NCBI GenBank assembly: GCA_009777345.1 | Contig: WRMB01000005.1 | Coordinates: 25,733 to 89,732, forward strand | Length of the DNA: 64,000 bases | Direction of reading: 5' to 3' | From: Micrococcales bacterium | GTDB lineage: Bacteria; Actinomycetota; Actinomycetes; Actinomycetales; Cellulomonadaceae | Part shown: in pieces, positions 9,166 through 18,111 of the stretch | Layout of the letters: every line of letters starts with the position of its first letter | Numbering within the stretch: the first letter of the stretch is position 1 | Notes under the pieces: model-generated | The model's database searches: none | Told to the model about the DNA's origin: nothing | Seen by the model: the letters and a program-made list of their open reading frames with translations, nothing else | Position numbers and translations under genes: made by a program

Positions 9166-9833
9166 GCCCGGCCCGAGAGCGCCGACAGGACCGCGCCGGG
9201 AAGATCAGGCTCCCCTCCGGACCGGGATGGTGGCCATACTCGGCACGGGGGTGCCTGGGGTTCGTCGTGGCTGTGGTACTGGTCCTGTCCAGCATGTTCG
9301 TAGTATTCCCTGCAGCTGCTCGTCTCGTGGGAGACGCAGCAGTCAGGATCGAACCAGGGTCTGCGAAGATGGGAGCCTTCTTCTGGTTGATGGCGTCGCT
9401 GGCCGCCCTGCCCGCGATAGGATTAACGATCTTCAATGCCTGGCTAGGGTGGTCCAAGGCTGGCCACCAGGTAGCTGATCACCCGAACGGCGGCCCCAGT
9501 GTTAGCGGACGGGAAGGCTGGGCTGCGGGAACTCTGATATACCTTGCGTTCGGTTGGCCGATGTTCATGATGGGCACACAGTACAAGTCGGTCTCGACAG
9601 TCCGGTTCGCAGACAGGCACGGGGTGTCACTACGGGGCACGGAGTTCCTGCAGGACACCGCCCTGGTAGCGTTCAGCGTGTCGTTCATGGCACTCTTCTC
9701 CATGTATGTCCTGCATCTCGCGTCCAAGAAGCTGAGGCGTCGGGCAGCGCTGCTGGTCAGTGCCCTGTATCTCGTCGTCGAACTGGTGGTCTTCGTCCTG
9801 GTAGGAAGGAGTGTCGGCGATGGGCACTGGTGA
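9162..9833 (+). CDS. Four-helix membrane protein, possible immunity partner of the upstream effector
   Basis: GTG 9162 overlaps the upstream stop by 4 nt (GTGA); the frame is open further back but the coupled start fits best. 223 residues with hydrophobic segments near 33-55, 75-98, 125-145 and 170-220. No enzymatic motif. Base composition is visibly less GC-rich than the neighbours (for example 9301-9460), a sign of recent acquisition. Translational coupling to a putative secreted toxin and the membrane topology suggest an immunity protein; this is inference. Confidence 0.55.
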   Translation: MSPARERRQDRAGKIRLPSGPGWWPYSARGCLGFVVAVVLVLSSMFVVFPAAARLVGDAAVRIEPGSAKMGAFFWLMASLAALPAIGLTIFNAWLGWSKAGHQVADHPNGGPSVSGREGWAAGTLIYLAFGWPMFMMGTQYKSVSTVRFADRHGVSLRGTEFLQDTALVAFSVSFMALFSMYVLHLASKKLRRRAALLVSALYLVVELVVFVLVGRSVGDGHW

Positions 9834-10422
9834 GCCGTTCACGGTGAGCTACGAGGCCGAGCTGGACGGTGACTGGATCGCCGTCCCGCCTGGTTTTCCG
9901 TACGGCCGGTGGCCCGACGCCCGGTCGTGGGCCTCGGACGTCGCCGCGCGGGCGTTCGGGGCGGGAGGCGCAGAACGCGGCCGGTTCGAGGAGGCCGCCC
10001 TGGCCCTGACCGCCGGGCTGCCGCCCCACGTCGACCAGGTGGTGTGGTACGCCCCGCTGGACGGCGGCCCGACGGGCGTGGCGTTCATGACCGTGGCCGA
10101 CCACGACCCGCAGGTAGCCGGTGCCGAAGAGTGGGCGGTGCTGGGCATCACCGACTCGCTGACCCCGGCACAGGTGACCCGGTACCCGTCAGAGACGTTC
10201 GGGCAGGTCGTGCAGTCCGCGACCACGTTCCGCCCGACCAGCGGTCCCGACGACCAGGACCAGCCGGTAGCCGGGCGCATCCGTACCGTGGCTGTCGGCC
10301 AGACCGCAGTGTTCTACCTCGAGACGGTGAGCACAGACCTCGCGCTGCTGACCCGCATGCAGCCCGGACTGGTCGCTGTGGTCGACGCGGTGCGCGAGCT
10401 GGTGATCGAGGACGAGTCCTAG
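9820..10422 (+). CDS. Unknown soluble protein, full-length paralog of the truncated gene at the window start
   Basis: ATG 9820 is chosen because GGAAGGA ends 9 nt upstream; a GTG at 9811 abuts that site. 200 residues. The N-terminal half carries DGDWIAVPPGFPYGRWP and a WASDVA helix. The C-terminal half carries VTRYPSE, VAVGQTAVFYLE and a final MxPGLVxVVDAVRELV helix, all shared with the gene at 3-287. It overlaps the end of the membrane-protein gene by 14 nt. Two copies bracketing the secretion genes suggest a dedicated adaptor or chaperone, but no family is recognised. Confidence 0.7.
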   Translation: MGTGEPFTVSYEAELDGDWIAVPPGFPYGRWPDARSWASDVAARAFGAGGAERGRFEEAALALTAGLPPHVDQVVWYAPLDGGPTGVAFMTVADHDPQVAGAEEWAVLGITDSLTPAQVTRYPSETFGQVVQSATTFRPTSGPDDQDQPVAGRIRTVAVGQTAVFYLETVSTDLALLTRMQPGLVAVVDAVRELVIEDES

Positions 10423-10445
10423 CGCTGGCTGGCTTCGATCCCAGG

Positions 10446-10503
10446 TCGTGGGTTCCACGCCGTTCCACCGTCTCGAGACGGTGGAACGGCGTGGAACCCA
10501 CGA
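10446..10503. repeat. 58-bp perfect palindrome, copy 1 of a two-copy element
   Basis: Arms of 29 bp meet at TCTCGAGA (10471-10478) with no spacer. Each arm contains GGTTCCACGCCGTTCC. A copy at 49232-49295 is nearly identical and shares about 15 further bases to the right (...GCCTTATCGG). The left outer part present in copy 2 is missing here. It lies just after the last gene of the type VII locus. Possible natures are a non-autonomous mobile element, a bidirectional terminator or a protein-binding site. Confidence 0.9.
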
Positions 10504-10588
10504 ACTCATGCGGCCTTATCGGTCTGATGGTGATGGTGGCGGTCGTGTGCTCAAGGAGAGCGTCTCGGTGTCTCGCAGCCAGCCCTGG

Positions 10589-10843
10589 TCACGGTGCGGT
10601 GAACCTCTCCACGGGCGCCGACACGGTCTGGGACACCGTCAGGTCCGGCAGGCCCGGCACGAACGTCAGGGCCCGGCCCTCTACCGTCACGACGACCTGC
10701 GTGCCCGTCCTCGACACGGCCACGGAAGAGACCTCCAGCAGGCTGGTACCGCCGACCACCGTCCAGAACAGCGACGACGGGTCCGACGGAACAGCGGAAG
10801 AGCCTAGGGCTCCCCGGCGTCCGGGACGGGGTCCGTCCGGGCC
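10589..10843 (-). pseudogene. Coding-like frame without a good start, possibly the detached 3' end of the TPR-like gene or a small protein
   Basis: Read leftward, the frame is open from 10843 to a TGA at 10591-10589 and has the strong G/C third positions of real genes. It would encode about 84 residues with a convincing beta-rich pattern: SSLFWTVVGG, then SLLEVSSVAVSRTGTQVVVT, then GRALTFVPGL. The only plausible initiators are a GTG at 10759 (56 residues) without a ribosome-binding site. It begins inside the end of the upstream gene, in another frame, so a frameshift near 10806 could have split one longer protein. Function unknown. Confidence 0.45.
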
Positions 10844-11538
10844 TCACCAGGACCGCTGACGGGCGTCCCGCTGGGACCGGCCATCGCGGCCCGCAGACGC
10901 GGCAGCAGCTCCAGCACCGCTTCGGCGTCGGGATGCTCCGACAGGGCGTCGAGGTGCTGACGGGCCTCGGCAGGACGACCGGACTCCAGCGCGGCGAGCA
11001 CCAGCTGCTCGCCGACCTGGGGGATCTGCTCGCGCAGCCTCCAGTGGCCGACCCCGAGGTTGAGCGCCTCGCCCGGTTGTCCGTTGGTCCGCAGCAGCTT
11101 GATCCCGGCGGCCAGGGCCCGGCCGGTGGGGTCACGCTCGGCGGCGGTGACCAGGCGGCGGGTAGCGCCCTCGTGGTCGTCGTCCACGGACAGCCGGGCC
11201 AGCTCGACCAGGGGGTACCAGGCGCGCGGGTTGCCGGCCAGCTCTTCGCCCAGCGCCCAGACGGCCAGGTTCGCGGCCCGTTCCCGCTCCTGGGCGACCC
11301 CGGGGGCCCGCAGCGGGTCGTGCTCGGCCTCGTACGCCTCGGCGGCCCGACGGCGTACGACCTCCGCCAGGGCGGAAAAAGCCCGGTCGTTGTTGGGGTC
11401 GTCGGACAGGACCGAGCGCAGCGCGTCCTCGTGGAGCGTGTCGCCGCGCCGCCCCGCGGTGGTGGGGCGGCGTACGCCGACGCGCGACGCTGAGGTCGGC
11501 CGACGCATGAGCTGGCGCAGGCGTGGCAGCAGAGCCAT
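10804..11538 (-). CDS. TPR-like helical repeat protein of unknown function
   Basis: ATG 11538 gives 244 residues; an ATG 12 nt upstream (11550) is possible. A TATGGT hexamer at 11551-11546 would put transcription at or next to 11538. The protein is rich in Ala, Leu, Glu and Arg with repeating helix pairs: DDPNNDRAFSALAEVVRRR, then ANLAVWALGEELAGNPRAWY, then a LDALSEHPDAEAVLELLPRL pair. These resemble tetratricopeptide repeats. It is divergent from fasR with about 110 bp between starts. The stop may be premature relative to an ancestral protein, because coding-like sequence continues in another frame downstream. Confidence 0.7.
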   Translation of the reverse strand: MALLPRLRQLMRRPTSASRVGVRRPTTAGRRGDTLHEDALRSVLSDDPNNDRAFSALAEVVRRRAAEAYEAEHDPLRAPGVAQERERAANLAVWALGEELAGNPRAWYPLVELARLSVDDDHEGATRRLVTAAERDPTGRALAAGIKLLRTNGQPGEALNLGVGHWRLREQIPQVGEQLVLAALESGRPAEARQHLDALSEHPDAEAVLELLPRLRAAMAGPSGTPVSGPGEARTDPVPDAGEP

Positions 11539-11545
11539 GCACCTG

Positions 11546-11551
11546 ACCATA
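11546..11551 (-). promoter_or_regulatory. Candidate -10 (TATGGT) for the TPR-like gene
   Basis: TATGGT on the minus strand ends 7 nt before ATG 11538, the spacing expected for a leaderless transcript. No convincing -35 was identified. Confidence 0.4.
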
Positions 11552-11613
11552 GCCGGTACACCGCCCAGGATCTTGGTGAGATACCTCACAGTGTCGTTCT
11601 CGGCGCCCAACCT

Positions 11614-11643
11614 TTGTCGGAAAGCCACAAGTATGCCTATGCT
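11614..11643 (+). promoter_or_regulatory. Candidate leaderless promoter of fasR
   Basis: TTGTCG (11614-11619) and TATGCT (11638-11643) are separated by 18 bp. The start codon at 11650 lies 7 nt after the -10, so transcription would begin at the A of ATG. No ribosome-binding site is present, which agrees with a leaderless mRNA. Confidence 0.55.
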
Positions 11644-11649
11644 CGACAG

Positions 11650-12840
11650 ATGGCGACCACGGCACCGGGACAAGCCTCGTCGGGACCGGCTACCGAGACC
11701 CAACGACGGGTCCGCGACGCATCGGGCGTGCTGTCCAGCGCCACGCTGCGCCGTCTGGAGCAGGAAGCCCCCTGGTACCGGGCCCTACCCGCGGAAGACC
11801 GTTCCTGGGTCGGGCTGGTCGCCCAGGCCGGGATCGCGGCGTTCGTCACCTGGTTCGACGACCCCAGCCAGTCCCCGACCGGTGTCGGCGAGATGTTCGC
11901 CGCCGCCCCGCCCCAGCTGACCCGGTCCATCTCGCTGCAGCAGACGCTGCAGCTGGTCCGGATCGGAGTCGAGGTGGTCGAGGCCCAGGCGACCCGGCTG
12001 GCCGCGCCCGGCGAGGAGCGCGACCTGCGCGAGGCGGTGCTGCGCTACTCCCGGGAGGTCGCGTTCTCCGCCGCGGAGGTCTACGCCCGGGCCGCCGAGG
12101 TGCGCGGCGCCTGGGACGCCCGGATCGAGGCGCTCGTCGTCGACGCGCTGGTCCGCGGCGATATCGACGACTCGTTGCGCTCCCGGGTGGCGGCCCTGGG
12201 CTGGTCGGGCACCGGCGGCACCCTCGTGGTCGCCGGGACGTCGACCACGAGGTTCGAGGAGGACTGGGGGGCCGACCTGCGCCGGGCGGTGCGCCGGGCC
12301 GCGCAGGACGCCCTGGTCGGGATGCACGACGACCGGCTGGTGCTGTTCCTCGGCGGTGAGGACGACCTGCTGGCCGCCGCCACCGCCCTTCTGCCCCGCT
12401 TCTCCCCCGGTCCGGTGGTGGTCGGCAGCCCGATCGCCGGGTCGCTGCCCAGCGAACTCGCCGAGTGCGCCCGGGCCGCCGGGGAGGTGCTCGCCGCGCT
12501 GAACGCCGCCCCCGCCTGGCCGCAGGCCCCACGACCGGTGCAGGCCGTCGAGCTGCTGCCCGAACGGGTGCTGGTCGGGGACGCCGCCGCCCGGCGCGAG
12601 CTGGTCGACCGGGCCTACCGACCGCTGGCCGAGCACACCGGGTCGCTGCTGGAGACCCTGTCGGCCTACCTGGGCACCGGCCGCTCCCTGGAGGCCGCGG
12701 CCCGGCACCTGTACGTGCACCCGAACACCGTGCGCTACCGGCTGCGCCGGGTCACGGACGTCACCGGCTGGGACCCGCTGGACGCCCGCGACTCCTACGT
12801 GCTGCAGACCGCCCTGGCGCTGGGACGGCTCGCCGCGTAG
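11650..12840 (+). CDS. fasR: PucR/CdaR-family regulator of fatty-acid synthesis (FasR-like)
   Basis: 396 residues. A helical N-terminal domain is followed by a GGDEF-like CdaR central region (about 190-300). The C-terminal ~60 residues are a PucR helix-turn-helix (LLETLSAYLGTGRSLEAAARH, then HPNTVRYRLRRV; each part given separately). In Streptomyces a PucR-type activator directly upstream of fabD-fabH-acpP-fabF controls that operon, and the gene order is the same here. The start at 11650 fits a leaderless promoter. The 155-bp gap to fabD is the likely operator region. The symbol rests on synteny plus domain type. Confidence 0.82.
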   Translation: MATTAPGQASSGPATETQRRVRDASGVLSSATLRRLEQEAPWYRALPAEDRSWVGLVAQAGIAAFVTWFDDPSQSPTGVGEMFAAAPPQLTRSISLQQTLQLVRIGVEVVEAQATRLAAPGEERDLREAVLRYSREVAFSAAEVYARAAEVRGAWDARIEALVVDALVRGDIDDSLRSRVAALGWSGTGGTLVVAGTSTTRFEEDWGADLRRAVRRAAQDALVGMHDDRLVLFLGGEDDLLAAATALLPRFSPGPVVVGSPIAGSLPSELAECARAAGEVLAALNAAPAWPQAPRPVQAVELLPERVLVGDAAARRELVDRAYRPLAEHTGSLLETLSAYLGTGRSLEAAARHLYVHPNTVRYRLRRVTDVTGWDPLDARDSYVLQTALALGRLAA

Positions 12841-12995
12841 GGCGTACCTGCCGGTTACGGGCGCGGACGAGGCCCGTCCGGCGTGCGCCAGCTTTAGCGA
12901 CACGACCCAGCTGTAGAGCACCGACAACATGGACGGACAACCTTCGTGCGGGCCGTCACCGGCGGGTCGGGCGCCCGGGCAGGCACAGTGGTCTG

Positions 12996-13970
12996 GTGCT
13001 CGTCGTCGTCTGCCCCGGTCAGGGTGCCCAAGCCCCTGGCATGCTGCGCCCCTGGCTGGACCTGCCCGGTGCCAGGGCCTGGTTCGACTGGGCCGCCCAG
13101 ACCACCGGGACCGACCTGGTGCGCCACGGCACCGAGTCGGACGCCGAGACGATCCGCGACACCGCCGTCGCCCAGCCGCTGCTGGTCGCCAGCGCCCTGG
13201 CGTCGCTGCGGGCGGTGCTCGACGACTTCGCCGTGCCCGGCACGACCGCGCCGGACGGTTCCGGTCCCTGGCCCCCGGCGAACGTCGACGTCACCGCCGG
13301 GCACTCCGTCGGCGAGCTGGCCGCCGCGGCCGTCAGCGGGCTGCTGGACGAGGCCGACGCGCTGCGTCTGGTCGCCGTCCGGGGCCGGGCGATGGCCGAA
13401 GCAGCCGCCGCGTCCACCCCCACCGGGATGAGCGCCGTCCTCGGCGGCGACCCGGACGTCGTGCTCGCCCGGCTGACCGCGCTGGACCTGGTCCCGGCGA
13501 ACGTCAACGGCGGCGGCCAGGTGGTCGCAGCCGGGCCCCTGGACCGGCTGGCCGAGCTGACCGCGACACCTCCCGCCCGCGCCCGCGTCATGCCCCTGCA
13601 GGTCGCCGGGGCCTTCCACACCGACGTGATGGCGCCCGCCGTGGCGGCACTGGCGGCCGCCGCCGCGCAGACCGTCCCCCACCCCCCCGGTCCGGTGCTG
13701 CTGGGCAACGCCGACGGCGCCCCGGTCACCACCGCAGCCGACGGTCTGGCCCGGCTGGTCGCGCAGGTGGCCCGGCCGGTGCGCTGGGACCTGTGCTGCC
13801 AGACGATGGCTGGTCTGGGCGTCACCGGGCTGCTGGAGCTGGCCCCTGGTGGTGTACTGGCCGGGCTGGCCCGCCGCACCCTGCCGGACGTCGAGCGCGT
13901 CGCACTGAAGTCACCCGACGACCTGCCTGCCGCCCGTGACCTGGTCGCCCGGCACGCGGCACGCTACTGA
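12996..13970 (+). CDS. fabD: Malonyl-CoA:ACP transacylase
   Basis: 324 residues from GTG 12996, chosen because the family begins at the LVVVCPGQGAQ strand. It transfers malonyl from CoA to acyl carrier protein, supplying extender units to type II fatty-acid synthesis. The nucleophile motif GHSVGE has Ser104, and the His of GAFHTDVM (His208) completes the dyad. The oxyanion segment PGQGAQ is intact. First gene of fabD-fabH-acpP-fabF; 17 nt to fabH. The Asn-Gly-Gly segment VNGGGQVVAAG matches the family. The upstream 155 bp hold no gene. Confidence 0.95.
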   Translation: MLVVVCPGQGAQAPGMLRPWLDLPGARAWFDWAAQTTGTDLVRHGTESDAETIRDTAVAQPLLVASALASLRAVLDDFAVPGTTAPDGSGPWPPANVDVTAGHSVGELAAAAVSGLLDEADALRLVAVRGRAMAEAAAASTPTGMSAVLGGDPDVVLARLTALDLVPANVNGGGQVVAAGPLDRLAELTATPPARARVMPLQVAGAFHTDVMAPAVAALAAAAAQTVPHPPGPVLLGNADGAPVTTAADGLARLVAQVARPVRWDLCCQTMAGLGVTGLLELAPGGVLAGLARRTLPDVERVALKSPDDLPAARDLVARHAARY

Positions 13971-13987
13971 CCCGGACAGGAGCCGCT

Positions 13988-15004
13988 GTGACTACCCCGA
14001 CCCGTCCCACCCTGGCCCAAGCGACCGGCCCCGCCCACACCCGCATCCTCGGCCTGGGTGCCGCCCGCGGCCAGCTGGCGGTGACCAACGACGAGATCGC
14101 CGGTCCGATCGACTCGTCCGACGAGTGGATCCGTCAGCGCACCGGCATCGCCACCCGGGCGCGCGCCGCCGAGGGCACCACGCTGATGGACCTGGCCGAG
14201 ACGGCCTCCCGCGCCGCGCTGGACTCCGCCGGGCTCACCGGGGCCGAGATCGACGCGGTCATGGTGTCTACCATGACACACTTCGAGCAGACCCCGGCGG
14301 CAGCGCCCCTGCTCGCCGACCGGGTCGGCGCCACCCCCGCCCCGGCCTGGGACATCTCCGCGGCCTGCGCCGGGTACTGCTACGCCATCGCCCAGGCCGA
14401 CGCGCTGGTACGGGCCGGGGCGGCCCGGCACGTCCTGGTGGTGGGCGCCGATCGGCTGTCCGACTTCGTGGACCCCACCGACCGGTCGATCTCGTTCCTG
14501 CTCGGCGACGGCGCGGGGGCGGTCGTCGTCGGGGCCTCCCCGACCCCTGGTATCGGCCCGACCGTCTGGGGCTCGGACGGTTCGCGGGCCGGGCTGATCT
14601 ACCAGACGCACAGCTACCTGCAGTGGCGCGACGACCCGACGCTCGGGTGGCCGACGCTGCGCCAGGAAGGCCCCAGCGTGTACAAGTGGGCCACCCGACG
14701 GGTCGCCGAGGTCGCCCAGCAGGCCATCGTCGCCGCCGGTCTGACCCCCGACGACATCGAGGTCTTCATCCCGCACCAGGCCAACAACCGGATCGTCGAC
14801 CAGATGGTCCGACAGCTGGAGCTGCCCGGTTCGGTCGTCGTCGCCCACGACATCGTGGACACCGGCAACACCTCGGCGGCGTCGATCCCGCTGGCCACCG
14901 AGCGTCTGTACCGTGACGGCCAGGTCAGCGGCGGCGAGCTGGCGCTGCAGATCGGCTTCGGCGCCGGGCTGGTCTACGCGGCGCAGGTCGTGGTCCTGCC
15001 CTGA
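13988..15004 (+). CDS. fabH: Beta-ketoacyl-ACP synthase III
   Basis: 338 residues, GTG start with ACAGGAG 6 nt upstream. It catalyses the first condensation of an acyl-CoA primer with malonyl-ACP. The catalytic triad is complete: Cys127 (AACAGY), His263 (IPHQANNR) and Asn294 (DTGNTSAAS). Length is typical. In actinobacteria this enzyme usually takes branched or acetyl starters; specificity cannot be read here. The 56-nt gap to acpP carries a GAAGGAG ribosome-binding site. Confidence 0.96.
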   Translation: MTTPTRPTLAQATGPAHTRILGLGAARGQLAVTNDEIAGPIDSSDEWIRQRTGIATRARAAEGTTLMDLAETASRAALDSAGLTGAEIDAVMVSTMTHFEQTPAAAPLLADRVGATPAPAWDISAACAGYCYAIAQADALVRAGAARHVLVVGADRLSDFVDPTDRSISFLLGDGAGAVVVGASPTPGIGPTVWGSDGSRAGLIYQTHSYLQWRDDPTLGWPTLRQEGPSVYKWATRRVAEVAQQAIVAAGLTPDDIEVFIPHQANNRIVDQMVRQLELPGSVVVAHDIVDTGNTSAASIPLATERLYRDGQVSGGELALQIGFGAGLVYAAQVVVLP

Positions 15005-15060
15005 CCCCCACCGACGTCCCGTCGACCACGGCGGGCATCCCCCCACGAAGGAGAAGCACC

Positions 15061-15309
15061 ATGGCCTACAGCGAAGACGAGGTCCTGGCCGGTCTGGCCG
15101 AGATCGTCAACGAGGAGACCGGGCTCGCCGCCGACACCGTCACGGCCGACAAGTCGTTCGTCGACGACCTCGACATCGACTCGCTGGCGATGATGACGAT
15201 CGTCGCGCTCGCCGAGGAGAAGTTCGAGGTGACCATCCCCGACGACGAGGTGAAGAACCTCGGCACCGTCGGTCAGGCCGCCACCTACATCATGGGCGCG
15301 CAGAGCTAG
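15061..15309 (+). CDS. acpP: Acyl carrier protein
   Basis: 82 residues, acidic, with the phosphopantetheine attachment site DSL at Ser41 inside VDDLDIDSLAMM. Start ATG has GAAGGAG at 6 nt. It carries the growing acyl chain between the Fab enzymes encoded on either side. Length and charge are standard for the family. Confidence 0.96.
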   Translation: MAYSEDEVLAGLAEIVNEETGLAADTVTADKSFVDDLDIDSLAMMTIVALAEEKFEVTIPDDEVKNLGTVGQAATYIMGAQS

Positions 15310-15398
15310 CGCGACCGCAGACCAGCAGTCGACCAGCCCCCGGCGACGGGGGCCGGTCCAGCACGTCCGTCCCACGAGAGACGCTACGAGGGAGTGTC

Positions 15399-16643
<1,245 letters not shown>

Positions 16644-16671
16644 CGGTCACCTGTGGACGCACGGTCAGCCG

Positions 16672-18000
16672 CTACGGGCCGAGCATACGCAGGGGCACGA
16701 CGTCGATACCGTCGGCCCGGCGAAAAGCCCGTGCACCACCGGTGATGACGCCGAGGAACGCACAGCGGTCGGCACCGACCCGGTCCCGCAGCAGGACCAG
16801 GTTCTTGGCGGCGGTGTCGACGGCCCGGGTCGTCGAACCCAGCTTGACCTCGAACGCACCCCATCTGCCGTCTGGCATCTCGACGACGATATCGACCTCG
16901 AGTTCCTTGTCGTCGCGGTAGTACAGCACCTGGGCACCTGCAGCCTGGCAGTACACGCGGACGTCCCGCACGGCCAGCGACTCGAACCACAGGCCGAGGG
17001 TCATCGGGTCGCTCACCAGACGACCAGGCGCCGCGCCCAGGGCAGCGGCCGCCAGGCACGGGTCGACGAAGTGCCTCTTCGGGGTCTGCCTCAGGCGGTG
17101 CGACGACCTCAGTGCGGGCCGCCACGCGGGTTGGTCCTCGACGATACGCAGGCGCGCCAGCGCGGCCAGATGGTCCCGCAGCGCGTCGCGGCTCGTCGCG
17201 TCGACACCCGCGTCACCCGAACCGGGCACCGTGTCGCGGGCGAGCGTCGCCTGCGTGGCAGGCACAGCGATGTTCCTGGCGATCGACCGCACCACCCGCG
17301 CGGCCACGTCCGGGTCTCGTCTCGACCCGTCCCCCCGCCGCAGGTCGTACTCACGGATCGCGTTGAGGTACTGGACGTTGTTGCGCCGTGCTGCCTCGAC
17401 GTCGAGACCATGGTTCGCGGGCCAACCGCCGACGACGATCCGCTCGGCTATCTCCGCACGGGCGGTGGGCTCGCTCCAGCGGGCGTCGAACCCGTCGGGC
17501 ACCTTGCCCTCGAACAGGTCGGCCAACGACACCTCACCCGAGGAGTGCCCCGACTCGAACAAGGACAGGGTCCGCATCTGGAGCACCCAGAACCTGCCCG
17601 CACCCGAGTGGCGACGGGTGTCGTCGTCCGGGGTGGCCGAGCCCGTCAGGATGAACTGTCCCGGACGCCCGCCGCGGGCGTCGACCTCGCGCCGCACCCG
17701 GTTCCATATGGACGCCACCGACTGCCACTCGTCGAGCAGCACCGGTGATTCTCCCTTCAGCAGTCTGCCCGGGTCTGACTCCAGAGCATCGATCACCAAG
17801 GGGTCGTCGTCGTCGTCGAGACGCACCACCGTGCGGGCGTGCTGCAGAGCGGTCGACGTCTTGCCGACTGCCTTCGGTCCCTCGATCAGAACCGCTCCGA
17901 CAGCACCGAGCGCCAGAGCGAGCTCGTCGTCGACCAGACGTCGGATGTACTCGACGTCAGTCCGTCGAGTTCGGGGTTCTTGCAGGTCATCGGCCGTCAC
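16672..18000 (-). CDS. AAA ATPase of the AAA_14/DUF4143 type
   Basis: 442 residues, GTG start. Walker A is EGPKAVGKTSTA (about residues 40-51) and Walker B LLDEWQ. The sensor segment FILTGSATP is typical of AAA_14. The C-terminal DUF4143 half contains a winged-helix-like segment (DALRDHLAALARLRIVED) and ends with a PD-(D/E)xK-like core, ELEVDIVVEM...GAFEVKLG. Such proteins are widespread, often single accessory genes of unknown role, sometimes linked to toxin-antitoxin or defence functions. It sits between fabF and DUF3145, genes normally adjacent, and has 23-bp tandem repeats at its promoter. Confidence 0.85.
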   Translation of the reverse strand: MTADDLQEPRTRRTDVEYIRRLVDDELALALGAVGAVLIEGPKAVGKTSTALQHARTVVRLDDDDDPLVIDALESDPGRLLKGESPVLLDEWQSVASIWNRVRREVDARGGRPGQFILTGSATPDDDTRRHSGAGRFWVLQMRTLSLFESGHSSGEVSLADLFEGKVPDGFDARWSEPTARAEIAERIVVGGWPANHGLDVEAARRNNVQYLNAIREYDLRRGDGSRRDPDVAARVVRSIARNIAVPATQATLARDTVPGSGDAGVDATSRDALRDHLAALARLRIVEDQPAWRPALRSSHRLRQTPKRHFVDPCLAAAALGAAPGRLVSDPMTLGLWFESLAVRDVRVYCQAAGAQVLYYRDDKELEVDIVVEMPDGRWGAFEVKLGSTTRAVDTAAKNLVLLRDRVGADRCAFLGVITGGARAFRRADGIDVVPLRMLGP

Positions 18001-18006
18001 ACGTCT

Positions 18007-18012
18007 ATCGTA
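18007..18012 (-). promoter_or_regulatory. Candidate -10 (TACGAT) of the AAA_14/DUF4143 gene
   Basis: On the minus strand TACGAT ends 6 nt before the GTG at 18000, giving a leaderless start. The tandem repeats at 18041-18086 lie where the -35 or upstream operator would be. Confidence 0.45.
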
Positions 18013-18040
18013 GTCGAAAATCGCCTCGCAACGTCGTCAC

Positions 18041-18086
18041 TTTGCGACGTCTGCAGTAGGCAGTTTGCGACGCCTACAGCAGGCAG
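18041..18086. repeat. Two 23-bp tandem repeats upstream of the AAA_14/DUF4143 gene
   Basis: Units 18041-18063 and 18064-18086 both read TTTGCGACG...GGCAG with three differences. A third partial unit (ATTGCGACA) begins at 18087. They lie between the ATPase promoter and the end of DUF3145. An operator array or a scar of the gene's insertion are the two obvious explanations. Confidence 0.8.
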
Positions 18087-18111
18087 ATTGCGACATGGGC
18101 GCAGCGGACGG

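Noticed and set aside
10446..10503. CRISPR repeat
   Set aside because: Single palindrome per locus, no spaced repeats and no cas genes.
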